Notes: generated by a model from the sequence alone, not told the origin. Shown: positions 17,522 to 26,911, numbered from the stretch's first letter. The stretch: DNA of 34,474 nucleotides from Acidobacteriota bacterium (GCA_021826505.1 JAKAZV010000001.1:1-34474), one strand, 5' to 3'. Numbers and translations are program-made.

Positions 17522-18490
17522 ATGGACATCCCGCGTTCCGCCCCTGGGCCCAATGCCAGGTCCGCTTGCCAGATAAAAATTCTCCTGGCCTCGGCCGTCA
17601 TGTTGCTGCTCGCCTCCGCGGGACTGCGCGCACAAACCGGGGGACTGGTTCGCGCGGTGCATGGCCGCGCCGCCTATGCCTATACCGCGCATGTGGTGAG
17701 TTTTGGCGTGCGCGCGCCCGCTACTTCCGGTCATGCCCGGACCATCCGCTATATTCTGCGCGAGCTGCGGGCCGATCACGCCGGCATCGAAACCGTGCCC
17801 TATATCGCGCATACGCCGGGCGGAACTTTCCATGAGGAAGATATCGTGGCCAAATTTCCGGGCGCCGGCAAGGGGCAGGGAATTTTAGCCGTCTGCGGGC
17901 ATTTCGACACCAAGATTGAAAAAAAATTCCGCTTCGTGGGCGCCAATGACGGCGGCTCCAGCACGGGCATGCTGCTGGAACTGGCGCATGCCCTGGCCGC
18001 ACATCGCCTGCGCAAGCCGGTCTGGCTGCTGTTTCTGGACGGGGAAGAAGCCGTGGTGCATTGGCAGGGAAAAGATAACGACTACGGCAGCCGCCATCTG
18101 GCGCATTTATGGGTGCGCCAGGGAGTGGCGCCCCGCATTCGGGCCCTGATTCTGGTGGATATGATCGGGGATAAGGATCTGGATATTTTGCGCGAAACCA
18201 ACTCGACCGGCTGGCTCAATAGCTTTATACAATCCGCGGCGGGCAAGCTGGGCTACAGCCGTTATTTTTTCCAAACCTCGAGCGCGGTCGAGGATGATCA
18301 TATTCCGTTCCTGCATGCCGGCATTCCGGCGGTGGATCTGATTGATTTCACCTATGGCCCCAATAACCGGCAATCGCCCGGTCCTTACTGGCACACCGCG
18401 CAGGACACCATGAACAAGCTCAGCCCGCACAGTTTCCGCGTGGTGGGGCGGGTGGTGGCCAAGGCCCTGGAAATGCTGGCCGCGCAATAA
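17522..18490 (+). CDS. M28 family zinc peptidase / glutaminyl-peptide cyclotransferase-like, secreted
   Basis: CGHFDTKIEKKFRFVGANDGGSSTGMLLELAHAL, LLFLDGEEAVVHWQGKDNDYGSRHLAHLW, VEDDHIPFLHAGIPAVDLIDFTYG. Confidence 0.85.
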   Translation: MDIPRSAPGPNARSACQIKILLASAVMLLLASAGLRAQTGGLVRAVHGRAAYAYTAHVVSFGVRAPATSGHARTIRYILRELRADHAGIETVPYIAHTPGGTFHEEDIVAKFPGAGKGQGILAVCGHFDTKIEKKFRFVGANDGGSSTGMLLELAHALAAHRLRKPVWLLFLDGEEAVVHWQGKDNDYGSRHLAHLWVRQGVAPRIRALILVDMIGDKDLDILRETNSTGWLNSFIQSAAGKLGYSRYFFQTSSAVEDDHIPFLHAGIPAVDLIDFTYGPNNRQSPGPYWHTAQDTMNKLSPHSFRVVGRVVAKALEMLAAQ

Positions 18491-18496
18491 GGATCA

Positions 18497-18529
18497 CGCT
18501 CAGGGATCGGCATCGCAGAACGGCGTTGG
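18497..18529. repeat. Dispersed intergenic repeat, copy B (left half only)
   Basis: CGCTCAGGGATCGGCATCGCAGAACGGCGTTGG matches the left end of copy A; no right end before the tatC stop at 18548. Confidence 0.7.
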
Positions 18530-18547
18530 AAACCACCCGGCCCCGGC

Positions 18548-19357
18548 TCATTTGCCCGCGGACTGGCGGGCGGCGCGGCGGTCGCGGCGCTCCTTGCCGA
18601 ACAGATAAGCCAGGCCGATGCTGAGAATATACAGCGCCAGCATGGGAGTGGCGAAAACCACCATGGTGGTGATATCGGAGGTGGGGGTGATGATGGCGGC
18701 GATGATAAAAATAATTAAAAACGCATAGCGGAAGTTGCGCAGCAGAAACCGGGAGTTCACCAGGCCCATCAGCGAAAGAAATAGAATCAGCACCGGCAGC
18801 TCAAAAACCAGTCCGCTGCCCAGGACCACGGTGGCGAACAGATCGAAATATTCGTTGATCTCGATATTGGGCTGAAAATGATGCGCGTAGCCGATGAGAA
18901 AATTCAGCACCATGGGAAAGGCGAAGGCATAGGCGAATATGCCGCCGCTGATGAACAGCGCCGAGGTAAATAATACAAACGGAATAAAATAACGGCGCTC
19001 GCGGGGATAAAGTCCGGGCGAGATGAATTGCCAGACCTGGAACAGGACCCAGGGCGAAGCCAGAAACAAACCGGCGATGAGCGCCAGTTTGACATAAAGA
19101 TTGAAAGGGTCAATGGGGTTGAGATAAATGAGCCGCGCGGTGAAATGATGGGCGGCCAGCGCCCGCACCAGCGGCCGGTCCATGGCCGAATAAATCTGGT
19201 TGTGGTAGTAAAAGCAGACGAGAAAACCGGCCAGCACGCCCAGCACGGAAAAAAAAATCCGCCGCCGCAGCTCCTCGAGGTGTTCGAGAAACGACATGGC
19301 GCCCTGGTTGGAAGCCGAGCCGCCTTTGGCGGCGCGCAGACGGTTAAGAATAGGCAT
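18548..19357 (-). CDS. tatC: Sec-independent protein translocase TatC
   Basis: MSFLEHLEELRRRIFFSVLGVLAGFLVCFYY, FELPVLILFLSLMGLVNSRFLLRNFRYAFLIIFIIAAIITPTSDITTMVVFATPMLALY. Confidence 0.97.
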   Translation of the reverse strand: MPILNRLRAAKGGSASNQGAMSFLEHLEELRRRIFFSVLGVLAGFLVCFYYHNQIYSAMDRPLVRALAAHHFTARLIYLNPIDPFNLYVKLALIAGLFLASPWVLFQVWQFISPGLYPRERRYFIPFVLFTSALFISGGIFAYAFAFPMVLNFLIGYAHHFQPNIEINEYFDLFATVVLGSGLVFELPVLILFLSLMGLVNSRFLLRNFRYAFLIIFIIAAIITPTSDITTMVVFATPMLALYILSIGLAYLFGKERRDRRAARQSAGK

Positions 19358-19368
19358 ATTTAATCAAA

Positions 19369-19956
19369 TCAGGCAGGATCCGCGGATGAAGCCGGATCGG
19401 GATGACGGGGCGGATGTTCGGGCGGGGATGCGGCAGAAGAAACCGCGGTTTCAGCCGGAAGGGAAGCGGGATGCGCTTCCGGGCCGGCCGGGGCCGGCGG
19501 CGCCGCCCCCGCGGCAGCCTCACCGGCAACCACGCTCTCATGCTCGTCCGTCCAGTCATCAGTCGCTTCATTCAGAAATTCATCTTCCACGGCCGCATCA
19601 TCTTCGCGGCTCCATTCCGCTTCGGCCAGGGCGTCTTCTTCTTCCGCGCTTTCCGCGTCCATGCCGGCGGATTCAGCGCCGGCATCGAATTCGTCCAGCT
19701 CCGAATCCCAGGCCGGGTCAAGATCGCGGCCGGTATAAGGCTCGACGGAGTCGGGCAGCAGGTCGCGATGGGCCTGGGATTCAGCCGGCGTCTCAAGATT
19801 ATGGATTTCATCTTCCAGAGACTGCTTGAATTCATTGCTGGCCCGGCGCAGCTCATTCATGGTTTTCGCCACCACGCGGGCGATTTCCGGCAGCCGCTTG
19901 GGGCCGAAGACCAGCAGGCCCAGAACCGCGAAAAAGATGATTTCGGGAAAATTCAT
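19369..19956 (-). CDS. TatA/TatB family translocase subunit with long acidic/proline-rich tail
   Basis: MNFPEIIFFAVLGLLVFGPKRLPEIARVVAKTMNELRRASNEFKQSLEDEI; 11 bp upstream of tatC. Confidence 0.9.
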   Translation of the reverse strand: MNFPEIIFFAVLGLLVFGPKRLPEIARVVAKTMNELRRASNEFKQSLEDEIHNLETPAESQAHRDLLPDSVEPYTGRDLDPAWDSELDEFDAGAESAGMDAESAEEEDALAEAEWSREDDAAVEDEFLNEATDDWTDEHESVVAGEAAAGAAPPAPAGPEAHPASLPAETAVSSAASPPEHPPRHPDPASSADPA

Positions 19957-20092
19957 GCCTTGCAGCAGATGCCCATGCGGCGCACGGGCGAAAACCAGCA
20001 GCCTTTTCCATGATACCGAAATGTCCAACCAGCGCCAGACGTCCGGATTTCCCGCCGCATGGGGCTATGATAAAAGCAGGGAAAATCATTCC

Positions 20093-21205
20093 ATGAGCCA
20101 GTCCGGCCGCCGTTTATTCAGGATTTTCGGCATCAATATCGAGTTTGACTATAGCTGGTTCATCATTCTGTTCCTGTTTTCACTCTGGCTGGGGGATTAT
20201 TTCCGCGCCCAGCCGGGCTGGACGCCGGCCCAGGTCTGGACGGCGGCGGTGGTCACCACGCTGCTGTTTTTCGCCTCCGTGGTGGTGCATGAGCTATCCC
20301 ATAGCCTGATGGCGCGGGCGCGCGGCATTTCCGTGCACAGCATCCGGCTGTTTGTATTTGGCGGCGTGAGCCAGATCGAAAGCGAGCCGCGGCAGGCCTG
20401 GGAAGAGTTCGCCATTTCGATCGTGGGACCGCTAACCAGCCTGATTCTGGGCGCGCTGCTGGTGCTGGCGGCGCGCACGCAGACGCCGCATTCCTTGCCC
20501 TGGGCCGTTACCTACTGGCTGGGCTGGATCAATATCGTGCTGGGGCTGTTTAATTTAATTCCCGGTTTTCCCCTGGATGGCGGCCGGGTATTGCGGGCCG
20601 CTCTTTGGTCGCTCAGCCATAACTTTGACAAAGCCACGCGCTGGGCGGCCAACGTGGGCAAAGGCATCGCGATTTTATTCATTCTTTATGGAATTGCCCA
20701 GGTGCTGCGGGGCGGCGATCTGGGCGGGATCTGGATGGTGCTGATCGGCTGGTTTCTGCTTTCCGCCGCCGATCAGAGCCTGCGCCAGGTCAAAATCCAG
20801 AACGCGCTGGCCGATTACACGGTGCGCGACATTGCCAGCCCTTTTTACAACCGCCTGGCTGCCGGGGAAAATTTAGAAGACTATTTCAACCAGATTTCCG
20901 GACAGCACGAATACCGGCCCAGCCTGGTCATGGATGACGATCAATTGCTCGGCGTCATCGCCCCTTCGGATCTGCGGCGCACGCCCCGCGAACAATGGAA
21001 CTCCACCCCGGTGCGGCAAGCCATGACGCCGCGGGACCAGTTGACCACGGCGGGCCCGCGCGAAAGCCTTCATGAGGTGCTGAAGAAAATTGTGGCCGCC
21101 AATCTGAGCCAAATTCCCATCCTGCAGGACGGCAAGGTGCAGGGCGTGATCCGCCGCGACCGGATTTTGCAGCTTCTGCACGATCATTTAACCCCGCAGC
21201 CCTGA
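20093..21205 (+). CDS. Site-2 protease family (M50) membrane metalloprotease with CBS domain pair
   Basis: VVVHELSHSLMARARG (HExxH), LFNLIPGFPLDGGRVLRA, C-terminal CBS repeats (SLVMDDDQLLGVIAPSDLRR; SQIPILQDGKVQGVIRRDRILQLL). Confidence 0.93.
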   Translation: MSQSGRRLFRIFGINIEFDYSWFIILFLFSLWLGDYFRAQPGWTPAQVWTAAVVTTLLFFASVVVHELSHSLMARARGISVHSIRLFVFGGVSQIESEPRQAWEEFAISIVGPLTSLILGALLVLAARTQTPHSLPWAVTYWLGWINIVLGLFNLIPGFPLDGGRVLRAALWSLSHNFDKATRWAANVGKGIAILFILYGIAQVLRGGDLGGIWMVLIGWFLLSAADQSLRQVKIQNALADYTVRDIASPFYNRLAAGENLEDYFNQISGQHEYRPSLVMDDDQLLGVIAPSDLRRTPREQWNSTPVRQAMTPRDQLTTAGPRESLHEVLKKIVAANLSQIPILQDGKVQGVIRRDRILQLLHDHLTPQP

Positions 21206-21278
21206 AATCTTGAGGGCGGCCGCGCCGCGCGGGTCAACCGCATGCCCGGCGGCCCGCGTCGTTTATTCTGGAACTCTG

Positions 21279-23741
21279 ATGAATTCTGTTACCTGCACGA
21301 ACTCCGCCTGGGGCCAGCCGGGCATGACGCCGCGCTGGACGCGCGGCTCGAAAGATGGCGTGGGCTGCGCCTATGCCGCCAGCAGCCGGGTCTGGTTTAC
21401 GCTCGCGCAGGGAGTGGTGACCGAGGTCTACCACCCCACGATTGACCGCCCGCAGGTCCGCGATTGGCAATTTCTGATCACCGACGGCCAAAGTTTTTTT
21501 CACGAAGAACGCCGCGATCTGCAGGGCACAACCGAATTGCTGGAACCCGGCGCGCTGGCCTATGCGGTGACGAAATGGGATCCGCGCGGGCGCTACCGGA
21601 TCGAAAAAGAAATTTTCTGTCACCCCCATCTGGATTGCGTGCTGCTGCGCGCCCGGCTGGTCAGCGCCCAGGCCGGGCAGGCGCTACGGCTTTATTCGCT
21701 CTGTGCGCCGCACCTGGAATCGGGCGGTTGGGATAATGAGGGCGCGGTCTGGAACTGGGCGGGACGGCGCATACTGATCGCGCATAAGGGCGGCACCTGG
21801 CTGGCATTGGCCGCCGATGTGCCCTGGCGGGATGCGTCGTGCGGCTATGTGGGCGTCAACGACGGCTGGACCGATCTGCACGGCAATTTTCAGCTTGACT
21901 GGCACTTCGACTGCGCCGGACCGGGCAATATCGCGCTGATCGGCGAACTGGCATTGCCGGAGACCACTGAAGCCCGGCTGGCGCTGGGATTTGGCGCCAC
22001 GCCGCATAGCGCCATCAACACCGTGCTGCAGGCGCTCAGCCGGCCCTGGGATGAAGCCCGGGAAATAGCGCTGCTCCAGTGGCGCCAGGCGATGGCGCCG
22101 GCGCAGCCGATGGTTCCCGATCATGCCAAACCGGCTCCGGCCCGCGGCGCGCGGCCGGAGCCGGAAGTCGCAAAAGTCTGTGGCGATGGCGGCCGGCTCT
22201 ACCGCGCCAGCCTGAGCCTGCTGTTATCGCATGAGGACAAGACGTATCCGGGCGCGATGATCGCCTCGATGAGCATCCCCTGGGGCGAGGTCAAGAGCGA
22301 TGATGAATTGGGCGGCTATCACCTGGTCTGGACGCGCGACATGGTGCAGTCGGCCACCGGGCTGCTGACAGCCAGTCTGGCGCCGGCGTCCTTGCGGGCG
22401 CTGGTCTATCTGGCCACCGCGCAGCGCGAGCACGGCGGGTTTTATCAGAATTTCTGGATTGACGGCACGCCCTACTGGCGCGGCCTGCAGCTGGATGAGA
22501 TTTCATTTCCCATTATTCTGGCTTGGCGCCTGCGGCTGGCCGGACAGCTGGCGGATTTCGATCCCTGGCCGCTGGTCATGGCCGCCGCCGGGTATATCTG
22601 CCGTCATGGGCCGGCGACGGCACAGGAGCGCTGGGAAGAAGCTTCCGGCTATTCTCCCTCGACGCTGGCGGCCACGATTGCGGGACTGATCTGCGCCGGC
22701 GGCTTTGCCCGCGAGCGGGGCGAGACCGCGATCGCCCAGTACGTGGAAGAGTACGCGGATTTTCTTGAAGCCCATCTCGAGGCCTGGACGGTGACCACCC
22801 AGGGCGCGCTGGTGCCCGGCATTCCCCGGCATTTCATACGCATTCACCCCATGGACCTGAGCCAGGCCCAGGATGATGAGGATGCCAACCATGGCACGCT
22901 GCGCATCGCCAACCGTCCGCCGGGCGCCGCGTACGAGTTCCCGGCCAAAGATGTGGTGGATGGCGGCTTTCTGGAGCTGGTCCGTTACGGCATACGCCGG
23001 GCCGGCGACCCGCTGTTTGAGGATTCGCTGCGCGTGGTGGATGCGGTTCTGAAGGTGGATACGCCGCAAGGCCCTTGCTGGCGCCGTTACAACCACGATG
23101 GCTACGGACAGCGTACGGACGGGAGTGCGTTTCAGGGCTGGGGCCGGGGCGGCGCTTGGCCGCTGTTGACCGGCGAACGCGGGCATTATGAATTAGCCGC
23201 CGGCCGCGATGCCAGCCCCTATCTGCGGGCGATGGAGAATTTCGCCCATGGGGTGGGGCTCTTGCCGGAGCAGATCTGGGATCTGCCGGACATGCCGTCC
23301 AAATTTCTCGCCTTTGCCGGCCCGGCCGGCTCGGCGATGCCTCTGATGTGGGCGCATGCGGAATATGTCAAACTCGCCCGCGCGGTTTCCACCGGCCTGG
23401 TTCCCGACCGCCTGGAAATTGTGGCCGAGCGCTACCAGCGGCCCCACGCGCGCTCGCGGCTGGAAATCTGGAAGCCGCACCGGCAATGCATGCGCGCCCA
23501 GGCCGGCGGCAAAGTACGGGTTCAACTGCGGGCCGGGTTCACGCTGCACTGGACCCTGGATGAATGGCATACCGTGCGGGATACATCCTCAACCCATGTT
23601 GCGCTGGGGCTGGATTATGTGGATGTGGATCTGCCCGCCGCTCAACGCGCGCCTTTGCGCTTCACCTGGCGCTGGGCCAGCGATCAAAGCTGGAACGGCC
23701 ATGATTACGTCATTGAAATTTCACCCGCGGCCGCGGGCTGA
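21279..23741 (+). CDS. Glycoside hydrolase family 15 (glucoamylase-like)
   Basis: GGYHLVWTRDMVQSATGLL, TATAQREHGGFYQNFWIDGTPYWRGLQLDEISFPIILAWRL, RYNHDGYGQRTDGSAFQGWGRGGAWPLLTGERGHYELAAG. Confidence 0.93.
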   Translation: MNSVTCTNSAWGQPGMTPRWTRGSKDGVGCAYAASSRVWFTLAQGVVTEVYHPTIDRPQVRDWQFLITDGQSFFHEERRDLQGTTELLEPGALAYAVTKWDPRGRYRIEKEIFCHPHLDCVLLRARLVSAQAGQALRLYSLCAPHLESGGWDNEGAVWNWAGRRILIAHKGGTWLALAADVPWRDASCGYVGVNDGWTDLHGNFQLDWHFDCAGPGNIALIGELALPETTEARLALGFGATPHSAINTVLQALSRPWDEAREIALLQWRQAMAPAQPMVPDHAKPAPARGARPEPEVAKVCGDGGRLYRASLSLLLSHEDKTYPGAMIASMSIPWGEVKSDDELGGYHLVWTRDMVQSATGLLTASLAPASLRALVYLATAQREHGGFYQNFWIDGTPYWRGLQLDEISFPIILAWRLRLAGQLADFDPWPLVMAAAGYICRHGPATAQERWEEASGYSPSTLAATIAGLICAGGFARERGETAIAQYVEEYADFLEAHLEAWTVTTQGALVPGIPRHFIRIHPMDLSQAQDDEDANHGTLRIANRPPGAAYEFPAKDVVDGGFLELVRYGIRRAGDPLFEDSLRVVDAVLKVDTPQGPCWRRYNHDGYGQRTDGSAFQGWGRGGAWPLLTGERGHYELAAGRDASPYLRAMENFAHGVGLLPEQIWDLPDMPSKFLAFAGPAGSAMPLMWAHAEYVKLARAVSTGLVPDRLEIVAERYQRPHARSRLEIWKPHRQCMRAQAGGKVRVQLRAGFTLHWTLDEWHTVRDTSSTHVALGLDYVDVDLPAAQRAPLRFTWRWASDQSWNGHDYVIEISPAAAG

Positions 23742-23778
23742 CGTACAGTAAAAAGAGCATCGCCGAGGAGTCAAAGTT

Positions 23779-24075
23779 ATGCCCAGAAAATCAGATTCCG
23801 CCGCGCCCAGGCCGCGTGCGCGCGCCACCCAGCCGGCCCAGTCCCGGCGGAAAAAACCGGCCGCGGATCAGGCCCCGCCGGATGCGGCGCAAGTGATATC
23901 GGCCGCGGTTTCTTCCAGCTTGCCGGTGACGAGAGTGGGCGAGCCAACGCGGGATGAAATCCGGCTGCGGGCCTATGAAATTTATCAGCGCCGGGGCGGG
24001 CACGGGGGCAGTGAACAGGAAGACTGGCTGCAGGCCGAGCGCGAATTGCGCGGCCCAAGATCCCATGCCAGTTAA
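23779..24075 (+). CDS. DUF2934 domain protein
   Basis: TRDEIRLRAYEIYQRRGGHGGSEQEDWLQAERELR. Confidence 0.8.
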   Translation: MPRKSDSAAPRPRARATQPAQSRRKKPAADQAPPDAAQVISAAVSSSLPVTRVGEPTRDEIRLRAYEIYQRRGGHGGSEQEDWLQAERELRGPRSHAS

Positions 24076-24679
24076 ACCCGCATGCATCTTGCTGGATCTG
24101 GGCGGGGTGGTGCTGACCAACGGCTGGGATCGCGGCGAGCGCCAGGCCGCGGCGCGGCGTTTCGGATGTGATCCGGACGCCGTGGAGGCCAGGCACGCGA
24201 AGTTTTCCGATGCGCTGGAAACCGGCAGAATCAGTCTTGCAGCCTATATCCAAAATGTTTTAATTCCGGCCATGGGAGGCGCTGCGCCGGCCCCGGCGGA
24301 TGAAATCGCGGCCTGGATCTTCCAGCAGTCACAGCCGCTGCCCGGCGCCCTGGAGCATTTGGCGAAGCTGGCTTCCGGACCCTGGCTGCTGGCCGCCCTG
24401 AATAATGAATCCGCCGAATTGAACCAATACCGGATCCGGCAATTCGGGCTGCAAAAGTTGATTCGTGTCTTTTTCAGTTCCTGCTACATGGGACTGCGCA
24501 AGCCGGATGTGAGGATCTATCAACAGGCGCTCCAGATGCTGCAGCAGCCGCCGGAAGCGGTGCTGGCCGTGGACGACCGTCCGGAAAACCTGGCCGCCGC
24601 GCGCAGCCTGGGGATGGCCACGGTGCGGATTGAGCCGCCGGGGAATTTTACGCCGCTGTGGCAGTATTTATCCGATTAA
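24065..24679 (+). CDS. HAD-IA family hydrolase
   Basis: ILLDLGGVVLTN, SSCYMGLRKPDVRIYQQAL, VLAVDDRPENLAAARSLGMATV; ATG overlaps the upstream stop by 11 nt. Confidence 0.9.
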   Translation: MPVKPACILLDLGGVVLTNGWDRGERQAAARRFGCDPDAVEARHAKFSDALETGRISLAAYIQNVLIPAMGGAAPAPADEIAAWIFQQSQPLPGALEHLAKLASGPWLLAALNNESAELNQYRIRQFGLQKLIRVFFSSCYMGLRKPDVRIYQQALQMLQQPPEAVLAVDDRPENLAAARSLGMATVRIEPPGNFTPLWQYLSD

Positions 24680-24686
24680 GCCAAAA

Positions 24687-25676
24687 TCACAGCTTTTCCA
24701 GCACTGCCTGGGCGAAGGCGCGGGTTCCGGACTGCCCGCCGGCATCGCGGGTCAGAACTTTGCCTTCGCGATAAACTTCCAGCAGCGCGGCATGCAGGCG
24801 ATCGGCGGCGGCGAATTGGCCGATATGGCGCAGAAGCATTTCGCCCGCCAGCAGGACGGCGGTGGGGTTGGCCTGATCCTTGCCGGCGAGATCGGGCGCG
24901 GTGCCATGCACGGCCTCGAACAGGGCATGGGTCTCGCCCAGGTTCGCGCCCGCAACCAGGCCCAGTCCGCCCACCAGCCCGGCGCAGAGATCGCTGACAA
25001 TATCGCCGTACAGATTTTCCAATAACAGCACGTCGAATTGAGCGGGGTTCAGCACCAGCTGCATGCAGGCGTTATCCACGATGATTTCGCGATAGTCAAG
25101 CTCGGGATATTTTTCCGCCACCGCGCGGGCGCAGCGCAGAAACAGCCCGTCGGTGAGCTTCATGATGTTGGCCTTATGCACCGAGGCGATCTGCCGGCGT
25201 TTCTGCTCGCGAGCGTGGCGAAAAGCGAATTCGGCGATGCGGGTGCAGGCTTTTTCCGTAGCGATCTTCAGGCTTTCGACCACCCCGGGAATGATTTCAT
25301 GCTCAATGCCGCTGTACAGGCCCTCGGTATTTTCCCGCACAATGATCAGGTCCACGCCGGAAAAGCGGCTCTCGACGCCGGGCAGGTTTGAAATCGGGCG
25401 CAGGTTGGCATAAAGCTCAAAGTGCTTGCGCAGCGCGACATTCAGGCTGGCATGGCCGGTTCCAATGGGCGTGGCCAGCGGACCTTTCAGGCATAAGCCG
25501 GTGCGCTCGAAGCTTTGCCTGACAGCGGCGGGCAACAACTCGCCCGCGGATGCGGAAAACCCGGCGGGAACCACATCCCATTCCAGACCGGCGCGCAGGG
25601 CGTCGAGCACGAGCACGGCCGCGTCCACTACCTCGGGACCGATACCGTCGCCGCGAATCAGTGTGATGACAGGCAT
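24687..25676 (-). CDS. Isocitrate/isopropylmalate dehydrogenase family protein (probable NAD-dependent ICDH)
   Basis: MPVITLIRGDGIGPEVVDA, LIIVRENTEGLYSGIEHEI, VHKANIMKLTDGLFL, LYGDIVSDLCAGLVGGLGLVAGANLG. Confidence 0.93.
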   Translation of the reverse strand: MPVITLIRGDGIGPEVVDAAVLVLDALRAGLEWDVVPAGFSASAGELLPAAVRQSFERTGLCLKGPLATPIGTGHASLNVALRKHFELYANLRPISNLPGVESRFSGVDLIIVRENTEGLYSGIEHEIIPGVVESLKIATEKACTRIAEFAFRHAREQKRRQIASVHKANIMKLTDGLFLRCARAVAEKYPELDYREIIVDNACMQLVLNPAQFDVLLLENLYGDIVSDLCAGLVGGLGLVAGANLGETHALFEAVHGTAPDLAGKDQANPTAVLLAGEMLLRHIGQFAAADRLHAALLEVYREGKVLTRDAGGQSGTRAFAQAVLEKL

Positions 25677-25735
25677 AGATTCCAGTATAGAAGGCAGGGA
25701 ATATTCGAGAAGGGCTCTGGCGTGATTTACGCGGC

Positions 25736-25763
25736 TTGACGGCGGGAAGAACGAGCATATTTT
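25736..25763 (+). promoter_or_regulatory. Weak candidate sigma70-like promoter upstream of MbfA-like gene
   Basis: TTGACG-16 bp-TATTTT. Confidence 0.3.
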
Positions 25764-25847
25764 TTGCCGGCCGGCCGCGCGCGCCGGTCTGAGGGCGAAC
25801 CGGGAGCGTCGCCAGGCCGAAGCTCAAAAATCCCGGCCAGACGCTGG

Positions 25848-25881
25848 CCATAAGCTGGCTGGATGATAAAGCCAGCTATGG
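25848..25881 (+). other. Hairpin in putative MbfA leader: CCATAAGCTGGCT-N9-AGCCAGCTATGG
   Basis: 8-bp perfect core stem (AGCTGGCT/AGCCAGCT) extended by CCAT/ATGG across a single-A bulge. Confidence 0.5.
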
Positions 25882-25951
25882 GGAAGTTGCCAGCGAAGGC
25901 GGTTTAAGAGATAGTGGATACGCATAATTCCGCAAGCGCGCGGGGCTGCCT

Positions 25952-26911
25952 ATGGCAAAAAAATTCAAGGATCTTACGGAGCCGGAAATTCTGGCCCTGG
26001 CCATCTCCCTGGAAGAAGAAGATGGCCGGATTTATGGCGAGTTTGCCGACGGACTGCGCCAGGATTTTCCCGCCACGGCGGAAATATTCACCGCCATGCA
26101 GGCGGAAGAAAACGGCCATCGCCAGGCGCTGATTGAGACCTTCCGCGCCCGCTTTGGCGAACATATTCCGCTCATCCGCCGCCAGGATGTGGCGGGCTTT
26201 GTCGAGCGCCGTCCAGTCTGGCTTTTACGGCCTTTGGGCGTGAACGTGGTGCGCAAGCAGGCGGAGATCATGGAGCTGGAAACCCGCCAGTTTTATGAGC
26301 GCGCGCTGAGCCGGGTTACGGATGCATCGGTGCGCAAACTGCTGGGCGATCTGGCCGAGGTCGAGCGGCAGCATTCGGAAAAAGCCGCCTCGCTGGAATC
26401 ATCCCTGCTGCCGCCGGAAGTGCGGCAGCAGGAAGAAATCGCCCGCCGCCGGCTCTTTGTGCTGCAGATCGTGCAACCAGGGTTGGCGGGGCTGATGGAT
26501 GGCTCGGTTTCCACCCTGGCGCCGCTGTTTGCCGCCGCTTTTGCCACAAATGCGAGTCAGGTGGCTTTTCTGGTCGGCCTGGCGGCCTCGATCGGGGCCG
26601 GCATTTCCATGGGCTTTGCCGAGGCGCTTTCAGACGACGGCTCGATGACCGGACGCGGCCATCCCTGGGTGCGCGGGCTGGTTTGCGGCTTGATGACCAC
26701 GGCCGGCGGCCTCGGCCATACGCTGCCGTTTTTGATTCCCAAATTTCATCTCGCGGTCACGGTGGCGTTTATTGTGGTGCTGTGCGAGCTGGGCCTGATC
26801 AGCCAGATTCGCCATCGCTACATGGACACGCCATTTCTGGCGGCGGCGTTTCAGGTGGTGGTGGGCGGGTTATTGGTGTTTGCGTCCGGTGTCTTGATTG
26901 GCCATGCGTGA
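25952..26911 (+). CDS. MbfA-like membrane protein: N-terminal ferritin/rubrerythrin domain fused to VIT1/CCC1 iron transporter domain
   Basis: LAISLEEEDGRIYGEFAD...MQAEENGHRQALIE, MELETRQFYERAL...EVERQHSEKA, then VQPGLAGLMDGSVSTLAPLFAAAFATNASQVAFLVGLAASIGAGISMGFAEALSDDG. Confidence 0.92.
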   Translation: MAKKFKDLTEPEILALAISLEEEDGRIYGEFADGLRQDFPATAEIFTAMQAEENGHRQALIETFRARFGEHIPLIRRQDVAGFVERRPVWLLRPLGVNVVRKQAEIMELETRQFYERALSRVTDASVRKLLGDLAEVERQHSEKAASLESSLLPPEVRQQEEIARRRLFVLQIVQPGLAGLMDGSVSTLAPLFAAAFATNASQVAFLVGLAASIGAGISMGFAEALSDDGSMTGRGHPWVRGLVCGLMTTAGGLGHTLPFLIPKFHLAVTVAFIVVLCELGLISQIRHRYMDTPFLAAAFQVVVGGLLVFASGVLIGHA

